The position numbers and the translations under genes are program-made. Shown piece by piece: positions 36,491 through 45,910 of a stretch of 64,000 bases of DNA. Positions within the stretch are counted from its first letter, which is position 1. The number at the start of each line of letters is the position of its first letter. The notes beneath the pieces were generated by a model. It made no database searches, was not told where the DNA came from, and was given only the letters and a program-made list of their open reading frames with translations. The DNA comes from Anoxybacterium sp963668245 (GTDB taxonomy: Bacteria; Bacillota; Clostridia; Peptostreptococcales; Anaerovoracaceae), in contig OY764195.2 of NCBI GenBank assembly GCA_963668245.2, forward strand, positions 2,666,001-2,730,000, given 5' to 3'.

Positions 36491-37819
36491 CTAGAATTCT
36501 CTCATTGTTTTAGGTGACCATCCACAAACACGGTCTCCACAGAACATTGAGTTGTTTTCCAAAATAACACTGCCATCAGGGCGAACAGACGGTCCTAATT
36601 TTTCATCGCCTTCCCATCCACCAGATAATCCATCACGGCTCAGAGATTGAAGTTCACCAATTACAGTTTTCATTGGAGGAAGATCAATAAGCTGCGATAC
36701 GTTACCGCAGGATACGATAGCATCTGCCAGTTCATCCAACGCAACAAGAGGTTGAGATTGACCATCTCTACCAGTACATTCATTTGTAATACCGATTGTC
36801 TTTACTCCTGCTTTTTCCAATTCTACAAAGCAAGCAATAAAGTCAGCATCTGGATTTCCATATCCTTCTTCTGCAAGTACAGCACCATCAGCACCAACCA
36901 TAGTGGCTAATTTTGATACAAACTGTGCAGATCTCTGCTTTTGCTCTAAGGATACATTCAGGTTAGACATAATAACACCTAAGAAGTTAATGGTCTTTCC
37001 ATGTTCCTGATATAATCTCTTAATAGTTGGGTTATTCTGGAAATCATATGTGGACCATTTTGAGGAACACGGCATAAAGGATCCAGAAATCAAGGCTCCA
37101 TCAAGAACTTCGTTCGGATGCATTAATGTTGGTACAAAATGGTTTAGATCCCATCCATAAAGCAGATCATTGTATCCCATTTCTTCCATCTGAGATTGAG
37201 GCTGCATTACATATACGATTGCAGGTAAAGCTTCAACAGATTGTTCTCTTTTGATTATTTTACCCAATTCGTAACATTCTACTTCCTCTGGTTCCATGTT
37301 TTTTACAATACCACCAAGGTATTCTGCCAATCGATGGGCACCCCATCTGATTGCACGGTTTTTCTTCTGTTGTTCATATCGTTCGAATTCTTCATCAGTG
37401 TTTGCCACAAGACAGATGTTAATCAGTTCTGAAAACAGCGTATATTTTGCGCCCTCTCCAGCCATATCGATTAATCCATCTCCAAAGCTTCCCCAATGCA
37501 TACCTACAGCTAACACACTGCAACCTTTTAGTGCATGGGTTCTTCCTTCACCGACCTGCTTCACTTCTCCTGTCACTCCAGGGAAAGAAGGGATTCCTTC
37601 ACCAATTTTTACTCTTGGTTCGATGGCCTCCTTGACAGGTACGATTCTTGTTTCGTCTCCAGGTTTTGCAATTACGAGGTCTGCCTCAGTAATGTGCTCA
37701 TCCTCGAAAACGACAGCCAGTGCTTCTTCCTTGTTGATCCAGAGCGTACCATTTTCAAATTTTGATTCAGGTCCAAACTGTACGTCTTTCACATAAAAAT
37801 TGCCAAGCTCTAACTTCAT
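36491..37819 (-). CDS. grdI: Betaine (or sarcosine) reductase B, pyruvoyl proprotein subunit
   Basis: The 442-residue proprotein is the partner of GrdH; it is cleaved at an internal cysteine to create a pyruvoyl group that binds the substrate. The region PNEVLDGALISGSFMPCSSKWSTY differs from glycine-specific GrdE, which has SGNCVSAC-like sequence there, and the C terminus (FCGDRVCGWSPKTMREF) fits the sarcosine/betaine branch as I remember it. That and the BCCT neighbour favour betaine. Substrate remains inference. First gene of the operon, with promoter and TetR-like operator just upstream. Confidence 0.82.
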   Translation of the reverse strand: MKLELGNFYVKDVQFGPESKFENGTLWINKEEALAVVFEDEHITEADLVIAKPGDETRIVPVKEAIEPRVKIGEGIPSFPGVTGEVKQVGEGRTHALKGCSVLAVGMHWGSFGDGLIDMAGEGAKYTLFSELINICLVANTDEEFERYEQQKKNRAIRWGAHRLAEYLGGIVKNMEPEEVECYELGKIIKREQSVEALPAIVYVMQPQSQMEEMGYNDLLYGWDLNHFVPTLMHPNEVLDGALISGSFMPCSSKWSTYDFQNNPTIKRLYQEHGKTINFLGVIMSNLNVSLEQKQRSAQFVSKLATMVGADGAVLAEEGYGNPDADFIACFVELEKAGVKTIGITNECTGRDGQSQPLVALDELADAIVSCGNVSQLIDLPPMKTVIGELQSLSRDGLSGGWEGDEKLGPSVRPDGSVILENNSMFCGDRVCGWSPKTMREF

Positions 37820-37857
37820 TTTATTTCTCCTCTCTTTGATATTTTATGGACAACATC

Positions 37858-37894
37858 ATTATATTCATTGTTAGTCAAAAAGTAAACATGTTTA
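37858..37894 (-). promoter_or_regulatory. Promoter and operator of the betaine reductase operon
   Basis: On the minus strand TATAAT (37858-37863) and TTTACT (37881-37886) are 17 bases apart, about 40 bases upstream of the grdI start. The perfect palindrome TAAACATGTTTA (37883-37894) overlaps the -35. The same element, with one change (TAAACACGTTTA), lies upstream of the TetR gene, so a TetR operator is likely. Confidence 0.65.
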
Positions 37895-38051
37895 TATTGT
37901 AATCGTGATTTTTTAGTTGTTTTTTTTTCATTGCCTTAGAATGGCACGAAAAACCGACGAAAAACCGCATTTACCCAAATTTATTGAGGCAAAGCGGTTC
38001 AAATCAACACTGTATTTTTCCAATTATTCTATGATAGATGATGTAAAGGAA

Positions 38052-38103
38052 CAAAAAAAACACCTTGGATAATTATTTTTTTAACATTAATACCAAGGTG
38101 TTT
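38052..38103 (-). terminator. Intrinsic terminator of the TetR gene
   Basis: AAACACCTTGG pairs perfectly with CCAAGGTGTTT around a 24-base AT-rich loop, followed on the minus strand by eight T. It begins 86 bases after the regulator's stop. Confidence 0.8.
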
Positions 38104-38188
38104 ATCTATTGAGTTTTTGATCTTTGATTTGATTTGTTTGCCATTCAATTGGCTTGATTAAGGCGTCCCGGCCTTCAAAAAAAACGGT

Positions 38189-38848
38189 TCACTTCATGAA
38201 CGATTTAATAATTCGTTCTACATAGTAAACGGTTTTCTTAACTTCTTCGTCGATCGATTTCTCTCCGGATTCTTTTTGTTCAATCATTTTTTCTAGTATC
38301 CCACGATAAGTAAAGATAATCATCTCATTGACCTCATCCAAATCTGCCTCATACAAATAGCCCTCTTCTACCAAAAATTCTAAGCTCTTTCTATTTCTTG
38401 TGAAGATGTTGTGTTCTGACAGCATTGGAAGTGTTATAAAACTGTGTTCTCCAAATTCAGCAGGAAAAATCTCATAATACTCAGTAAAAATGTCATATAC
38501 CGAATGTCCCGAAAAAAATATAATCCGGTAAATTTCTGGTCGTCGATAAGAATGAATGCAAAATTTTTCCCAAATCAGTAGAAAACGTTCATACGCATTG
38601 TTAGCATTCTGAATATATGCTTCTAGGGATAAATAATAATCTCTCAGATACTTGATTGCTGCATAACTAATCAAATGATCTAAATTAGAAAAATAATTGT
38701 ATATCGTCGCACTGTTATATCCCGCTAAATCCGCAACCTTTCTAACAGTCAAATTCTCAATACCCTCGGTTTCGATAATGTCATGGGCAGCATTGATAAA
38801 ATACATCATTTTTCTCTTTCGCTGTATTTCCTTTTTTGATATGCTCAT
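38189..38848 (-). CDS. TetR/AcrR-family transcriptional regulator, candidate regulator of betaine reductase
   Basis: A 219-residue protein with an N-terminal helix-turn-helix (IENLTVRKVADLAGYNSATIYNYFSNLDHL) and a C-terminal ligand-binding domain unlike the common short ones, with many aromatic residues. It is the gene immediately upstream of the reductase operon on the same strand. The palindrome TAAACATGTTTA at the operon promoter and TAAACACGTTTA in front of this gene suggest it regulates both. Activator or repressor cannot be told; the site at grdI overlaps the -35, which favours repression. Ribosome site AGAAAGGAG. Confidence 0.88.
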   Translation of the reverse strand: MSISKKEIQRKRKMMYFINAAHDIIETEGIENLTVRKVADLAGYNSATIYNYFSNLDHLISYAAIKYLRDYYLSLEAYIQNANNAYERFLLIWEKFCIHSYRRPEIYRIIFFSGHSVYDIFTEYYEIFPAEFGEHSFITLPMLSEHNIFTRNRKSLEFLVEEGYLYEADLDEVNEMIIFTYRGILEKMIEQKESGEKSIDEEVKKTVYYVERIIKSFMK

Positions 38849-38885
38849 AGCTCTCCTTTCTATCTATTTTAAAGTCCATCACCCT

Positions 38886-38934
38886 ACCTTACATAATATA
38901 TTTGGAAATGTCAACCAAAAAATAAACACGTTTA
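38886..38934 (-). promoter_or_regulatory. Promoter region and operator of the TetR gene
   Basis: TTGACA (38909-38914) lies 17 bases from a weak TAAGGT (38886-38891). Upstream of the -35 is TAAACACGTTTA (38923-38934), one base different from the site in front of grdI and with the same flanking A/T run. The palindrome overlaps the last codons of the diguanylate cyclase gene. Confidence 0.5.
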
Positions 38935-40164
38935 CCATTCATGATTGCCACAAAGAACACAATTTCGGCCACTTTTTTTTGCAAGATAAAGGGCTCGATC
39001 TGCATATTCAATCCCTTTTCCAATATCCTCTTTTTTCGCCAAGGGCATTATGTACGTTCCAATACTAACCGTCACATAAGAAGTTGAGGATTTTTCATGT
39101 ATGATCTTTAATTTTTCAACTTCACTACGGATTTTTTCAGCTAAGGTTTCGAGCGATTCGGCAGAAGGATCTACAACGATATAAAGGAACTCCTCCCCTC
39201 CCCACCTTGCAAAGAAATGGGAATTTTCCGTTACTAAATCATTGATTTGATTTGCAGTATCATATAATGCCTGATCTCCTTTTTTATGACCATATGTATC
39301 ATTGTATGATTTGAAAAAATCGATATCGATCATCAAAAATCCCATGGTTGCTTCGTCATCCAAATACTTTTCAAAAATCATATCCACATAGTTACGAAAG
39401 CTTCTACGGTTGGGGATTCCGGTCAATTCGTCTATTAAAGCAGCCTCTTTTAACTGCAGATTCGCTTTTTCAAGTTGTTGATTGATTCTACGATTCTCTT
39501 CACTTTCTTTCTCAAGCAACAGATTAGATTTTTGCAACAACATCTTGCTGTGAAAATCGCGATAAAAGCTACAATAGGTTAGCCGTGAGCCAAGGAACGC
39601 TACCAGTATCATTACCGCCAAATTAATATAATGCCCAATTAAAATATCACTGGATTTTTGAATGAAGGGCAAACCAAAAATCAAAACAAAGGAAGATAGA
39701 CCATAAAGAAAAATCATTTTCTTAACATCAATATAATAGATAACCGAGCAAAGAAACAGATTGATCATGAAAACACTAAGATTGCCGTAGAGAGTTTGAT
39801 CTATCAAGGATACAACTCCGCCCCAAACCATGGTAAAACCAATATATACAGTAAACAAAATACTTTTTAATCTTGAGTTCTGACTTCTTAAATCTTGATT
39901 GTTTTTGTAATTTGTAATCATTAAAAAAAACAAACTAACCACAATCATGATTACGTACATTATTAAATATAGATTAAATTGGAACCTGGTATCAACCTGG
40001 AGCTGAAAAGAGAGAATATCGGCAGAGCTTAACAATATATCAATCCCTATAAATAACACTGCCATAATTCTGCTTCTATGTAAATTTTCATGGAGTGCAT
40101 ACTTTCGAAAGCTTTCCAATTCAAAGCGCTCCATTTCTGGCATCATAATGATTTTCCAATTCAT
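38932..40164 (-). CDS. Membrane diguanylate cyclase (GGDEF)
   Basis: A 410-residue protein with about six N-terminal membrane segments (for example IMAVLFIGIDILLSS, LYLIMYVIMIVVSLFFLMI), a coiled stretch, and a GGDEF domain: DELTGIPNRRSF, FLMIDIDFFKSYNDTYGH, FFARWGGEEFLYIV. The catalytic GGEEF and metal-binding Asp are intact, so it should synthesise c-di-GMP. An inhibitory RxxD site (for product binding) is not obvious. The start at 40164 is chosen with AAGGA upstream; spacing is long and an ATG slightly downstream is possible. Confidence 0.88.
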   Translation of the reverse strand: MNWKIIMMPEMERFELESFRKYALHENLHRSRIMAVLFIGIDILLSSADILSFQLQVDTRFQFNLYLIMYVIMIVVSLFFLMITNYKNNQDLRSQNSRLKSILFTVYIGFTMVWGGVVSLIDQTLYGNLSVFMINLFLCSVIYYIDVKKMIFLYGLSSFVLIFGLPFIQKSSDILIGHYINLAVMILVAFLGSRLTYCSFYRDFHSKMLLQKSNLLLEKESEENRRINQQLEKANLQLKEAALIDELTGIPNRRSFRNYVDMIFEKYLDDEATMGFLMIDIDFFKSYNDTYGHKKGDQALYDTANQINDLVTENSHFFARWGGEEFLYIVVDPSAESLETLAEKIRSEVEKLKIIHEKSSTSYVTVSIGTYIMPLAKKEDIGKGIEYADRALYLAKKSGRNCVLCGNHEW

Positions 40165-40256
40165 GATAATTTTCAATCCTTTTCTCTTTTTTTCATATTA
40201 AATGTTGACAAATAGTCTTGTTGGCGTTTCGTTTTCATATGTGCGTTTCCAAGTCG

Positions 40257-41063
40257 TTATATCCGATTTTTCTTCTTAATAAACTCATAAAAAAGAGTAC
40301 CAAACAAAGCAAAAATACTAATGTTTAATATATGGGCTATAATACTCTCTAAGATTATCATCGTCTTGATTACAGATCCTTCTGGAACAATGTCTCCGTA
40401 TCCAATGGTAAAATAAGTAACTGTACTAAAATACAGAAAATCATTTTGCTCTAGGGCACGCAGCTCATCTCCTGCCATCACTGGGCCGCCTATTCGAATC
40501 GGCGGTAACAACTCTTGAGAGTCTGCATATACCAATCCCAAAACAGATTCTGATCCTTCATGCATGTAATAAGCGTTTGCTGAACTATAAAGACCCGAAA
40601 ATGCAATGACAACAGCTAACGTCAGGATAACTGGATAAAGTGTAGCCAAAACCACACCCACTACGCGGTGAAGCGCATCTAATTTGAAAAGCAGCCACCT
40701 ACCCCATGCGTGTTTTGAGGAAAAAACAATTTCTGATTGTTTATCCTCTAAGGCAAACACTCGAAACAAAATAACAAAAACCTGAACTGCAGCAAGCACT
40801 AAAAGAACCACTGTAATACTAGTATGTGTCATAATTTGCTGTTCGTTTTGAATGGTATGCATGATACTGTTTGTTAAAATCGAATATAGAATAATCCCAT
40901 TTACCACCGCAATTACAAGGATGTTTCCCACAAAAAAAGCACGCACAATGCTGTATAGAAGTAAAAAACCGGTCAGCATAATATCTGTTCTACAAAATGT
41001 AATTAGTACGATGGCTAAAATAATATCTATTCCAACTCCAAGTAATCTTTTCATTAATTTCAT
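40257..41063 (-). CDS. Potassium-channel-like two-pore-helix protein
   Basis: A 268-residue membrane protein. The C-terminal third has the channel pore: FSTVTYFTIGYGDIVPEGS, with the TIGYGD filter of potassium channels, followed by a final helix (SIIAHILNISIFALFGTLFYEF). Several extra N-terminal helices precede it. No cytoplasmic RCK domain is encoded. It would mediate K+ flux across the membrane, consistent with the trehalose, betaine and polyamine genes nearby. It is transcribed divergently from otsAB. Confidence 0.85.
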   Translation of the reverse strand: MKLMKRLLGVGIDIILAIVLITFCRTDIMLTGFLLLYSIVRAFFVGNILVIAVVNGIILYSILTNSIMHTIQNEQQIMTHTSITVVLLVLAAVQVFVILFRVFALEDKQSEIVFSSKHAWGRWLLFKLDALHRVVGVVLATLYPVILTLAVVIAFSGLYSSANAYYMHEGSESVLGLVYADSQELLPPIRIGGPVMAGDELRALEQNDFLYFSTVTYFTIGYGDIVPEGSVIKTMIILESIIAHILNISIFALFGTLFYEFIKKKNRI

Positions 41064-41092
41064 CTGACATCACTTTCCATTACGCTCATTTG

Positions 41093-41111
41093 ATGATACA
41101 TTTTGTATCAT
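41093..41111. promoter_or_regulatory. Inverted repeat between the channel and otsAB genes
   Basis: ATGATACA and TGTATCAT are perfect inverted repeats separated by three bases, 29 bases upstream of the channel start and in the shared divergent upstream region (41064-41322). Possible operator; no protein can be assigned. Confidence 0.3.
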
Positions 41112-41322
41112 TTTATCATATATATTCTGGAAAAGAAACAATTGTGCATGCTGGAAAAGCGATATCAATTGCAAATCCAATAGATAGATAACAAAGAAGG
41201 TTTTGTTTTTCAGATTAATTTGTGTTTTGGGAAATTTCAGATAAATTTGACAACTGCATTCAAAAATGCCACACTAGAAGTAATCCCGCTTATATGATTG
41301 ACAAAATATAGGAGGATATCAA

Positions 41323-43518
41323 ATGAGTAAAATTGTTATTATTTCAAATCGTTTACCCATAACCGTTCAAAAAAATTGTGATGAATTGCAGTATATTAAA
41401 AGCATTGGCGGCCTTGTTACTGGCTTGAAGCGGTACCATGAGCATGGAGGATGTATTTGGGCTGGTTGGCCTGGTATTGATTCTGATCATCTTGATCAGT
41501 TGGAACAAGAAGAAGTCAAAAGCGAATTATACCACAATCACCAATACCTGCCTGTTTTTCTTTCAAACGATGAAGTTGATTGTTACTACAACGGATTTTG
41601 CAACAAAACAATTTGGCCTTTATTTCATTATTTTTCCAGTAAAACTCAATATAATGCGGAGACTTGGGATTCCTATTACGCAGTAAACAAAAAATTCATG
41701 GATGCAGTTGTTCCCTATATCGAGGAAAACGACACCATTTGGATTCATGATTATCAGTTGATGCTTCTTCCTCAAATGCTTAAGGAACAATTTCCAAATG
41801 CACAAGTCGGCTTTTTTCTTCATATTCCTTTCCCTTCTTTCGAAATTTTTCGATTGCTGATCTGGCGAGAAGAAATATTAAGAGGTCTGCTTGGCGCAGA
41901 TTTAATCGGTTTTCATACCTATGATTATGTGAGACATTTTTTAAGTAGTGCCAGAAGACTCCTTGGTCTTGAAAGCAATATGAATCGAATCAGCTATGAG
42001 GATCGTTACATACAAGTTGAAGCATTCCCTATGGGAATTGGTTACGATTTTTTCGCTAGCAAGATAAACGATGATGCATTTGAAGAAGAAGTTAGGGACA
42101 TTATTTCTAAAGAAAACAACATGAAAATGATTTTGTCAATCGATCGGTTGGATTATACAAAAGGAATCCCGGAAAGACTCAAAGCCTTCGAGCGCTTTTT
42201 AACAAAATATCCAGAATTCCGTGAAAAGGTGCGTTTAAACTTGATTGTTGCTCCTTCGAGAGTTGATGTGGATTTTTATGAAGATTTGCATCGTCAGATC
42301 AACGAACTGGTCAGTGAACTCAACGGAAAATTTGGTACATTTACTTGGATGCCTGTTTGGTTTTTCTTCCGTTCGTTTTCACAAGAAAGCCTTATCACAC
42401 TGTATCGAAATTCAGATGTATTGCTAGTAACTGCTTTGCGAGATGGAATGAATCTTGTTTGCAAAGAATACATTGCATCTCGGACTGATCATAGGGGCAT
42501 GGTTGTCATCAGTGAAACAACGGGTGCCGCTAGTGAGTTGGGAGAGGCGGTTATAGTAAATGCCAACGATTATGAGGCAATTGCAAACGGATTAAAAACT
42601 GCTCTAGATATGCCAATTGATGAGCTGATGGAACGAAACCAAGTCATGAATCGACGTATCAAACGGTATGATATCGATTTTTGGGCAAGTGAATTTTTGA
42701 GTACCCTACAAAACACGGTACATTATTCCACTCAAACCATATCACAAAGAAGCATTGAAAAAACCAGTGCTTTTTTAGAAAACGCATATCAAAATGCACA
42801 AAGAAGAGTGTTATTTCTGGACTATGACGGTACCCTCGTCGGCTTTCAGCCAAAACCCGACTTAGCCAAACCCGATGATGCATTAAAGCTTATTCTTCAC
42901 AAGTTAATCTCTGATCCTAGAAATACCGTTGTTCTTATCTCTGGAAGAGACAGAAATACATTAGAAGAATGGTTTGGAAATTATAATATGAATATTTTTT
43001 CTTGTCATGGTCTATGGGCAAGATATCCTGGTGAAGATTGGGTAATGACACTACCACTAGAAAACACTTGGAAAGAATCTGTACGTCATGTTTTGGAGCT
43101 TTATACAGATCGGGTACCAGGTTCTTTCATTGAAGAGAAAGAGTATTCACTTGCTTGGCACTATCGACAAAGTGTTCCCGATATGGTCGATGTCAAACTA
43201 ACAGAAGTCAAGGAAACCATTCTTGCAATGACCCAAAGAAATACCATCGGATTTCAAGAAGGAAATAAAGTTTTAGAGATAAAAGACAATCGGGTTAACA
43301 AAGGTTTTGCTGCTTCAAGTTTCATCAATAATCAAGATTATGACTTTGTCTTTGCTGCAGGTGACGATTACACCGATGAAGATTTATTTAGTGCATTGCC
43401 ACAAGATGCTTATACCGTAAAAATTGGCCTAGGCAATACCAATGCACAATATTTCTTAAAATCATGGCAATCTATGCGTACAGTTTTAGAAAAATTTGTA
43501 CAACTTAGTAATTCCTGA
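41323..43518 (+). CDS. otsAB: Bifunctional trehalose-6-phosphate synthase/phosphatase
   Basis: Fused GT20 trehalose-6-phosphate synthase (residues 1 to about 470: IVIISNRLPITVQKN, IGGLVTGLKRY, WAGWPG, PIGIGYD-like MGIGYDFF, DRLDYTKGIPERLKAFERFL, RDGMNLVCKEYIA) and HAD trehalose-phosphatase (about 495 to 731: VLFLDYDGTLVGF with the catalytic Asp, and FAAGDDYTDEDLF). It makes trehalose from UDP-glucose and glucose-6-phosphate without a separate otsB gene. GAGGATATCAA precedes the ATG. It is followed by a GH65 phosphorylase and pgmB on the same strand, 48 and 58 bases apart. Confidence 0.95.
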   Translation: MSKIVIISNRLPITVQKNCDELQYIKSIGGLVTGLKRYHEHGGCIWAGWPGIDSDHLDQLEQEEVKSELYHNHQYLPVFLSNDEVDCYYNGFCNKTIWPLFHYFSSKTQYNAETWDSYYAVNKKFMDAVVPYIEENDTIWIHDYQLMLLPQMLKEQFPNAQVGFFLHIPFPSFEIFRLLIWREEILRGLLGADLIGFHTYDYVRHFLSSARRLLGLESNMNRISYEDRYIQVEAFPMGIGYDFFASKINDDAFEEEVRDIISKENNMKMILSIDRLDYTKGIPERLKAFERFLTKYPEFREKVRLNLIVAPSRVDVDFYEDLHRQINELVSELNGKFGTFTWMPVWFFFRSFSQESLITLYRNSDVLLVTALRDGMNLVCKEYIASRTDHRGMVVISETTGAASELGEAVIVNANDYEAIANGLKTALDMPIDELMERNQVMNRRIKRYDIDFWASEFLSTLQNTVHYSTQTISQRSIEKTSAFLENAYQNAQRRVLFLDYDGTLVGFQPKPDLAKPDDALKLILHKLISDPRNTVVLISGRDRNTLEEWFGNYNMNIFSCHGLWARYPGEDWVMTLPLENTWKESVRHVLELYTDRVPGSFIEEKEYSLAWHYRQSVPDMVDVKLTEVKETILAMTQRNTIGFQEGNKVLEIKDNRVNKGFAASSFINNQDYDFVFAAGDDYTDEDLFSALPQDAYTVKIGLGNTNAQYFLKSWQSMRTVLEKFVQLSNS

Positions 43519-43566
43519 ATCAATGATGCAGGCTTACATTCATTTTTAGGAAGGAGAGGAATCGCG

Positions 43567-45852
43567 ATGGCAAAGAAAGAGACAATCTACAAAAAATCAA
43601 ATTTAACACCAAATCAATACGAGATTTCTTTGAATGAAGCTCTTTTTCACAATGCCAATGGGTACATCGGCGTAAGGTATGACTTTGAAGAAGGATACCC
43701 TGATGAATTTCACTATGTTCGCAGTCAATACATCAATGGATTTTATGACTATACTCTCATGAAACAGGCAGAAAACTTATATGGACTGAATACGCAAAAG
43801 CAAACCATGCTCAATGTAGCAGATACGCAATCCATTCAATTATATCTTGATGATGAAAAATTCAATCTATATACTGGTACAGTTCTTTCTAGCGAACTGT
43901 GGCTCGATATGGAAAAAGGGATTACCGTTCGTCATGTAGTTTGGCGTTCTCCTTCGGGAAAAGAGGCAGAGATTAAAATCACCCGAATGGCATCTTTTCA
44001 CCAGCTCACGCTCTTCACCATTGACTATGAAGTTACGCTCCAAAACTGTTCTTGCAAGGTTCATTTTGAATCTTGCCATGATGGCAATGTTCGAAATTAT
44101 GTGGATCCAAATGATCCTCGCCTTGCCAATGAGTCCGTTCAATATCTATCACCAGTTAGTTGTGAAATCAAAGATGATGCATCTTACGTTACATCGGCGA
44201 CTTCCCGATCCAATCAAGAAGTATGCAGTTGTGTCTTTAATGTACTGATAGAAGAACATCAACGGCAATTTCAGGTTGGAAACCACATTGCTGTCTGCAA
44301 TCTATATACGAACGCAACCGAAGGTCAAACCATACGCCTGATCAAATATGCAACATTTTGCGATACAATCAGGTGTGATAATCCGCGAAAGCGAACAGAA
44401 TTTGAAATGAAACGCGCTCGTAATCTGCCAATCAGTGAATTGTATCAAAAGCAAGAGGAATATCTCAAATCATATTGGAATAACTCATTGATTGAAATTG
44501 ATAGCGAAACGGAATCGAATCTTTCCTTGCGCTATAGTCTTTATCAAATTATCCAATCTGTCGGCAAAGATCATTATAGCAACATTCCACCAAAAGGCCT
44601 TAGTGGTGATGGATACGAAGGTCAATATTTCTGGGATTCCGAAATGTATATTCAACCATTTTTAACAATTACAAATCCTGCACTATCAAAGAAGTTACTT
44701 GAATATCGTTATGAAACCTTAGACTTGGCCAAAGAAAATGCTCATATACTTGGGCATCAAAAAGGAGCGCTTTACCCTTGGCGTACCATTATGGGAGAAG
44801 AATGCTCGGGTTATTTCCCATCAGGTTCTGCTCAGTATCATATAAATGGCGATATCGTCTACACTTTGATAGCGTATTACCTTGCAACAAAGGATCTTGC
44901 CTTCTTGTTGAATAAAGGCGCCGAAATTGTTTGGGAAACTGCTCGTTTATGGATGGATACTGGCTGTTTTTACAACAATCAGTTTCATATTAACGATGTT
45001 ACTGGACCAGACGAATATACCTGTATTGTAAACAATAATTTCTACACAAATCTGATTGCCCAGTATAATCTATTATGGGCTGTAAAAATTTATGTTCTGT
45101 TAGAGCCCTATGCTGGATTTCAAAGTTTAAAAATGAAAATGGGAATCACCAAGGATGAAATTCTATCCTTTCAAGAAGCTGCTCAGAAAATGTATTTACC
45201 TTATGATGATACGTTGCATATCAATCCACAGGATGATTCATTCTTACAAAAAAGAAAGTTGGATTTATCCAAGATACCATCAGAAAAGTATCCATTATTA
45301 CTTCATTACCATCCTCTGCACCTTTATCGCCATCAAGTATGTAAGCAAGCAGACACTATCATGGCACATTTTATTTTGGAGGATGCCCAATCGATTGAAA
45401 CCATGCGGCGCTCATATGAATTTTACGAAACCATAACAACCCATGACTCATCCCTCTCTTACTGCATTTTTGGTATTATGGCAGCTCGTCTTGGGCTACA
45501 AGAAAAGGCATTTTCTTATTACGAACTTGCCTCTAAAATCGATTTGACCGATCAATACAAAAATACAGATGACGGCGTACATGTTGCCAACATGGGGGGA
45601 ATTTATATGACTATCGTCTATGGTTTTGGTGGATTCCGTTTAAAAGAGGATTCTATTTCAATTTTTCCATTGCTACCAAAACAGTGGAATGAGTATAAAT
45701 TTAAGATAACGTATGAAGGAAGTAGAATCTTAATACACGTTCGCAAGGATGATTGTCTCTTGATACTTGAAACAGGTGAACCAAAAGAAATTGTGGTTTT
45801 TGCAAAACCGTATCTTTTGGAAACAATCTTACAAATCCCACGACCAAAATGA
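43567..45852 (+). CDS. GH65 glycoside phosphorylase (probable trehalose phosphorylase)
   Basis: A 761-residue inverting disaccharide phosphorylase: N-terminal beta-sandwich (ESLNEALFHNANGYIGVRYDFEEGYP), (alpha/alpha)6 core with the catalytic acid in DVTGPDEYTCIVNNNFYTN, FWDSEMYIQP and a C-terminal HVANMGGIYMTIVYGFGGF segment. The family includes trehalose, maltose, kojibiose and nigerose phosphorylases. The otsAB and pgmB neighbours make trehalose the favoured substrate: trehalose plus phosphate to glucose and beta-glucose-1-phosphate. AGGAGAGG precedes the ATG. Confidence 0.9.
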   Translation: MAKKETIYKKSNLTPNQYEISLNEALFHNANGYIGVRYDFEEGYPDEFHYVRSQYINGFYDYTLMKQAENLYGLNTQKQTMLNVADTQSIQLYLDDEKFNLYTGTVLSSELWLDMEKGITVRHVVWRSPSGKEAEIKITRMASFHQLTLFTIDYEVTLQNCSCKVHFESCHDGNVRNYVDPNDPRLANESVQYLSPVSCEIKDDASYVTSATSRSNQEVCSCVFNVLIEEHQRQFQVGNHIAVCNLYTNATEGQTIRLIKYATFCDTIRCDNPRKRTEFEMKRARNLPISELYQKQEEYLKSYWNNSLIEIDSETESNLSLRYSLYQIIQSVGKDHYSNIPPKGLSGDGYEGQYFWDSEMYIQPFLTITNPALSKKLLEYRYETLDLAKENAHILGHQKGALYPWRTIMGEECSGYFPSGSAQYHINGDIVYTLIAYYLATKDLAFLLNKGAEIVWETARLWMDTGCFYNNQFHINDVTGPDEYTCIVNNNFYTNLIAQYNLLWAVKIYVLLEPYAGFQSLKMKMGITKDEILSFQEAAQKMYLPYDDTLHINPQDDSFLQKRKLDLSKIPSEKYPLLLHYHPLHLYRHQVCKQADTIMAHFILEDAQSIETMRRSYEFYETITTHDSSLSYCIFGIMAARLGLQEKAFSYYELASKIDLTDQYKNTDDGVHVANMGGIYMTIVYGFGGFRLKEDSISIFPLLPKQWNEYKFKITYEGSRILIHVRKDDCLLILETGEPKEIVVFAKPYLLETILQIPRPK

Positions 45853-45910
45853 TTGTTGTTCAAAAATTTCATAAACCGCAAGCTTGATCAAAATAAGATT
45901 GGAGGTAATC

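Larger units (their letters stand above)
37820..38188. other. 369-base gap between the TetR gene and the reductase operon
   Basis: No gene of its own is seen. It holds the promoter and palindrome of the grdI operon (37858-37894), a possible hairpin at 37963-37999 and the TetR gene's terminator (38052-38103). The hairpin pairs AACCGCTTTGCC-like arms with one bulge and a wobble and is followed by a U-run on the minus strand, so two tandem terminators may separate the regulator from the operon. Confidence 0.7.
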
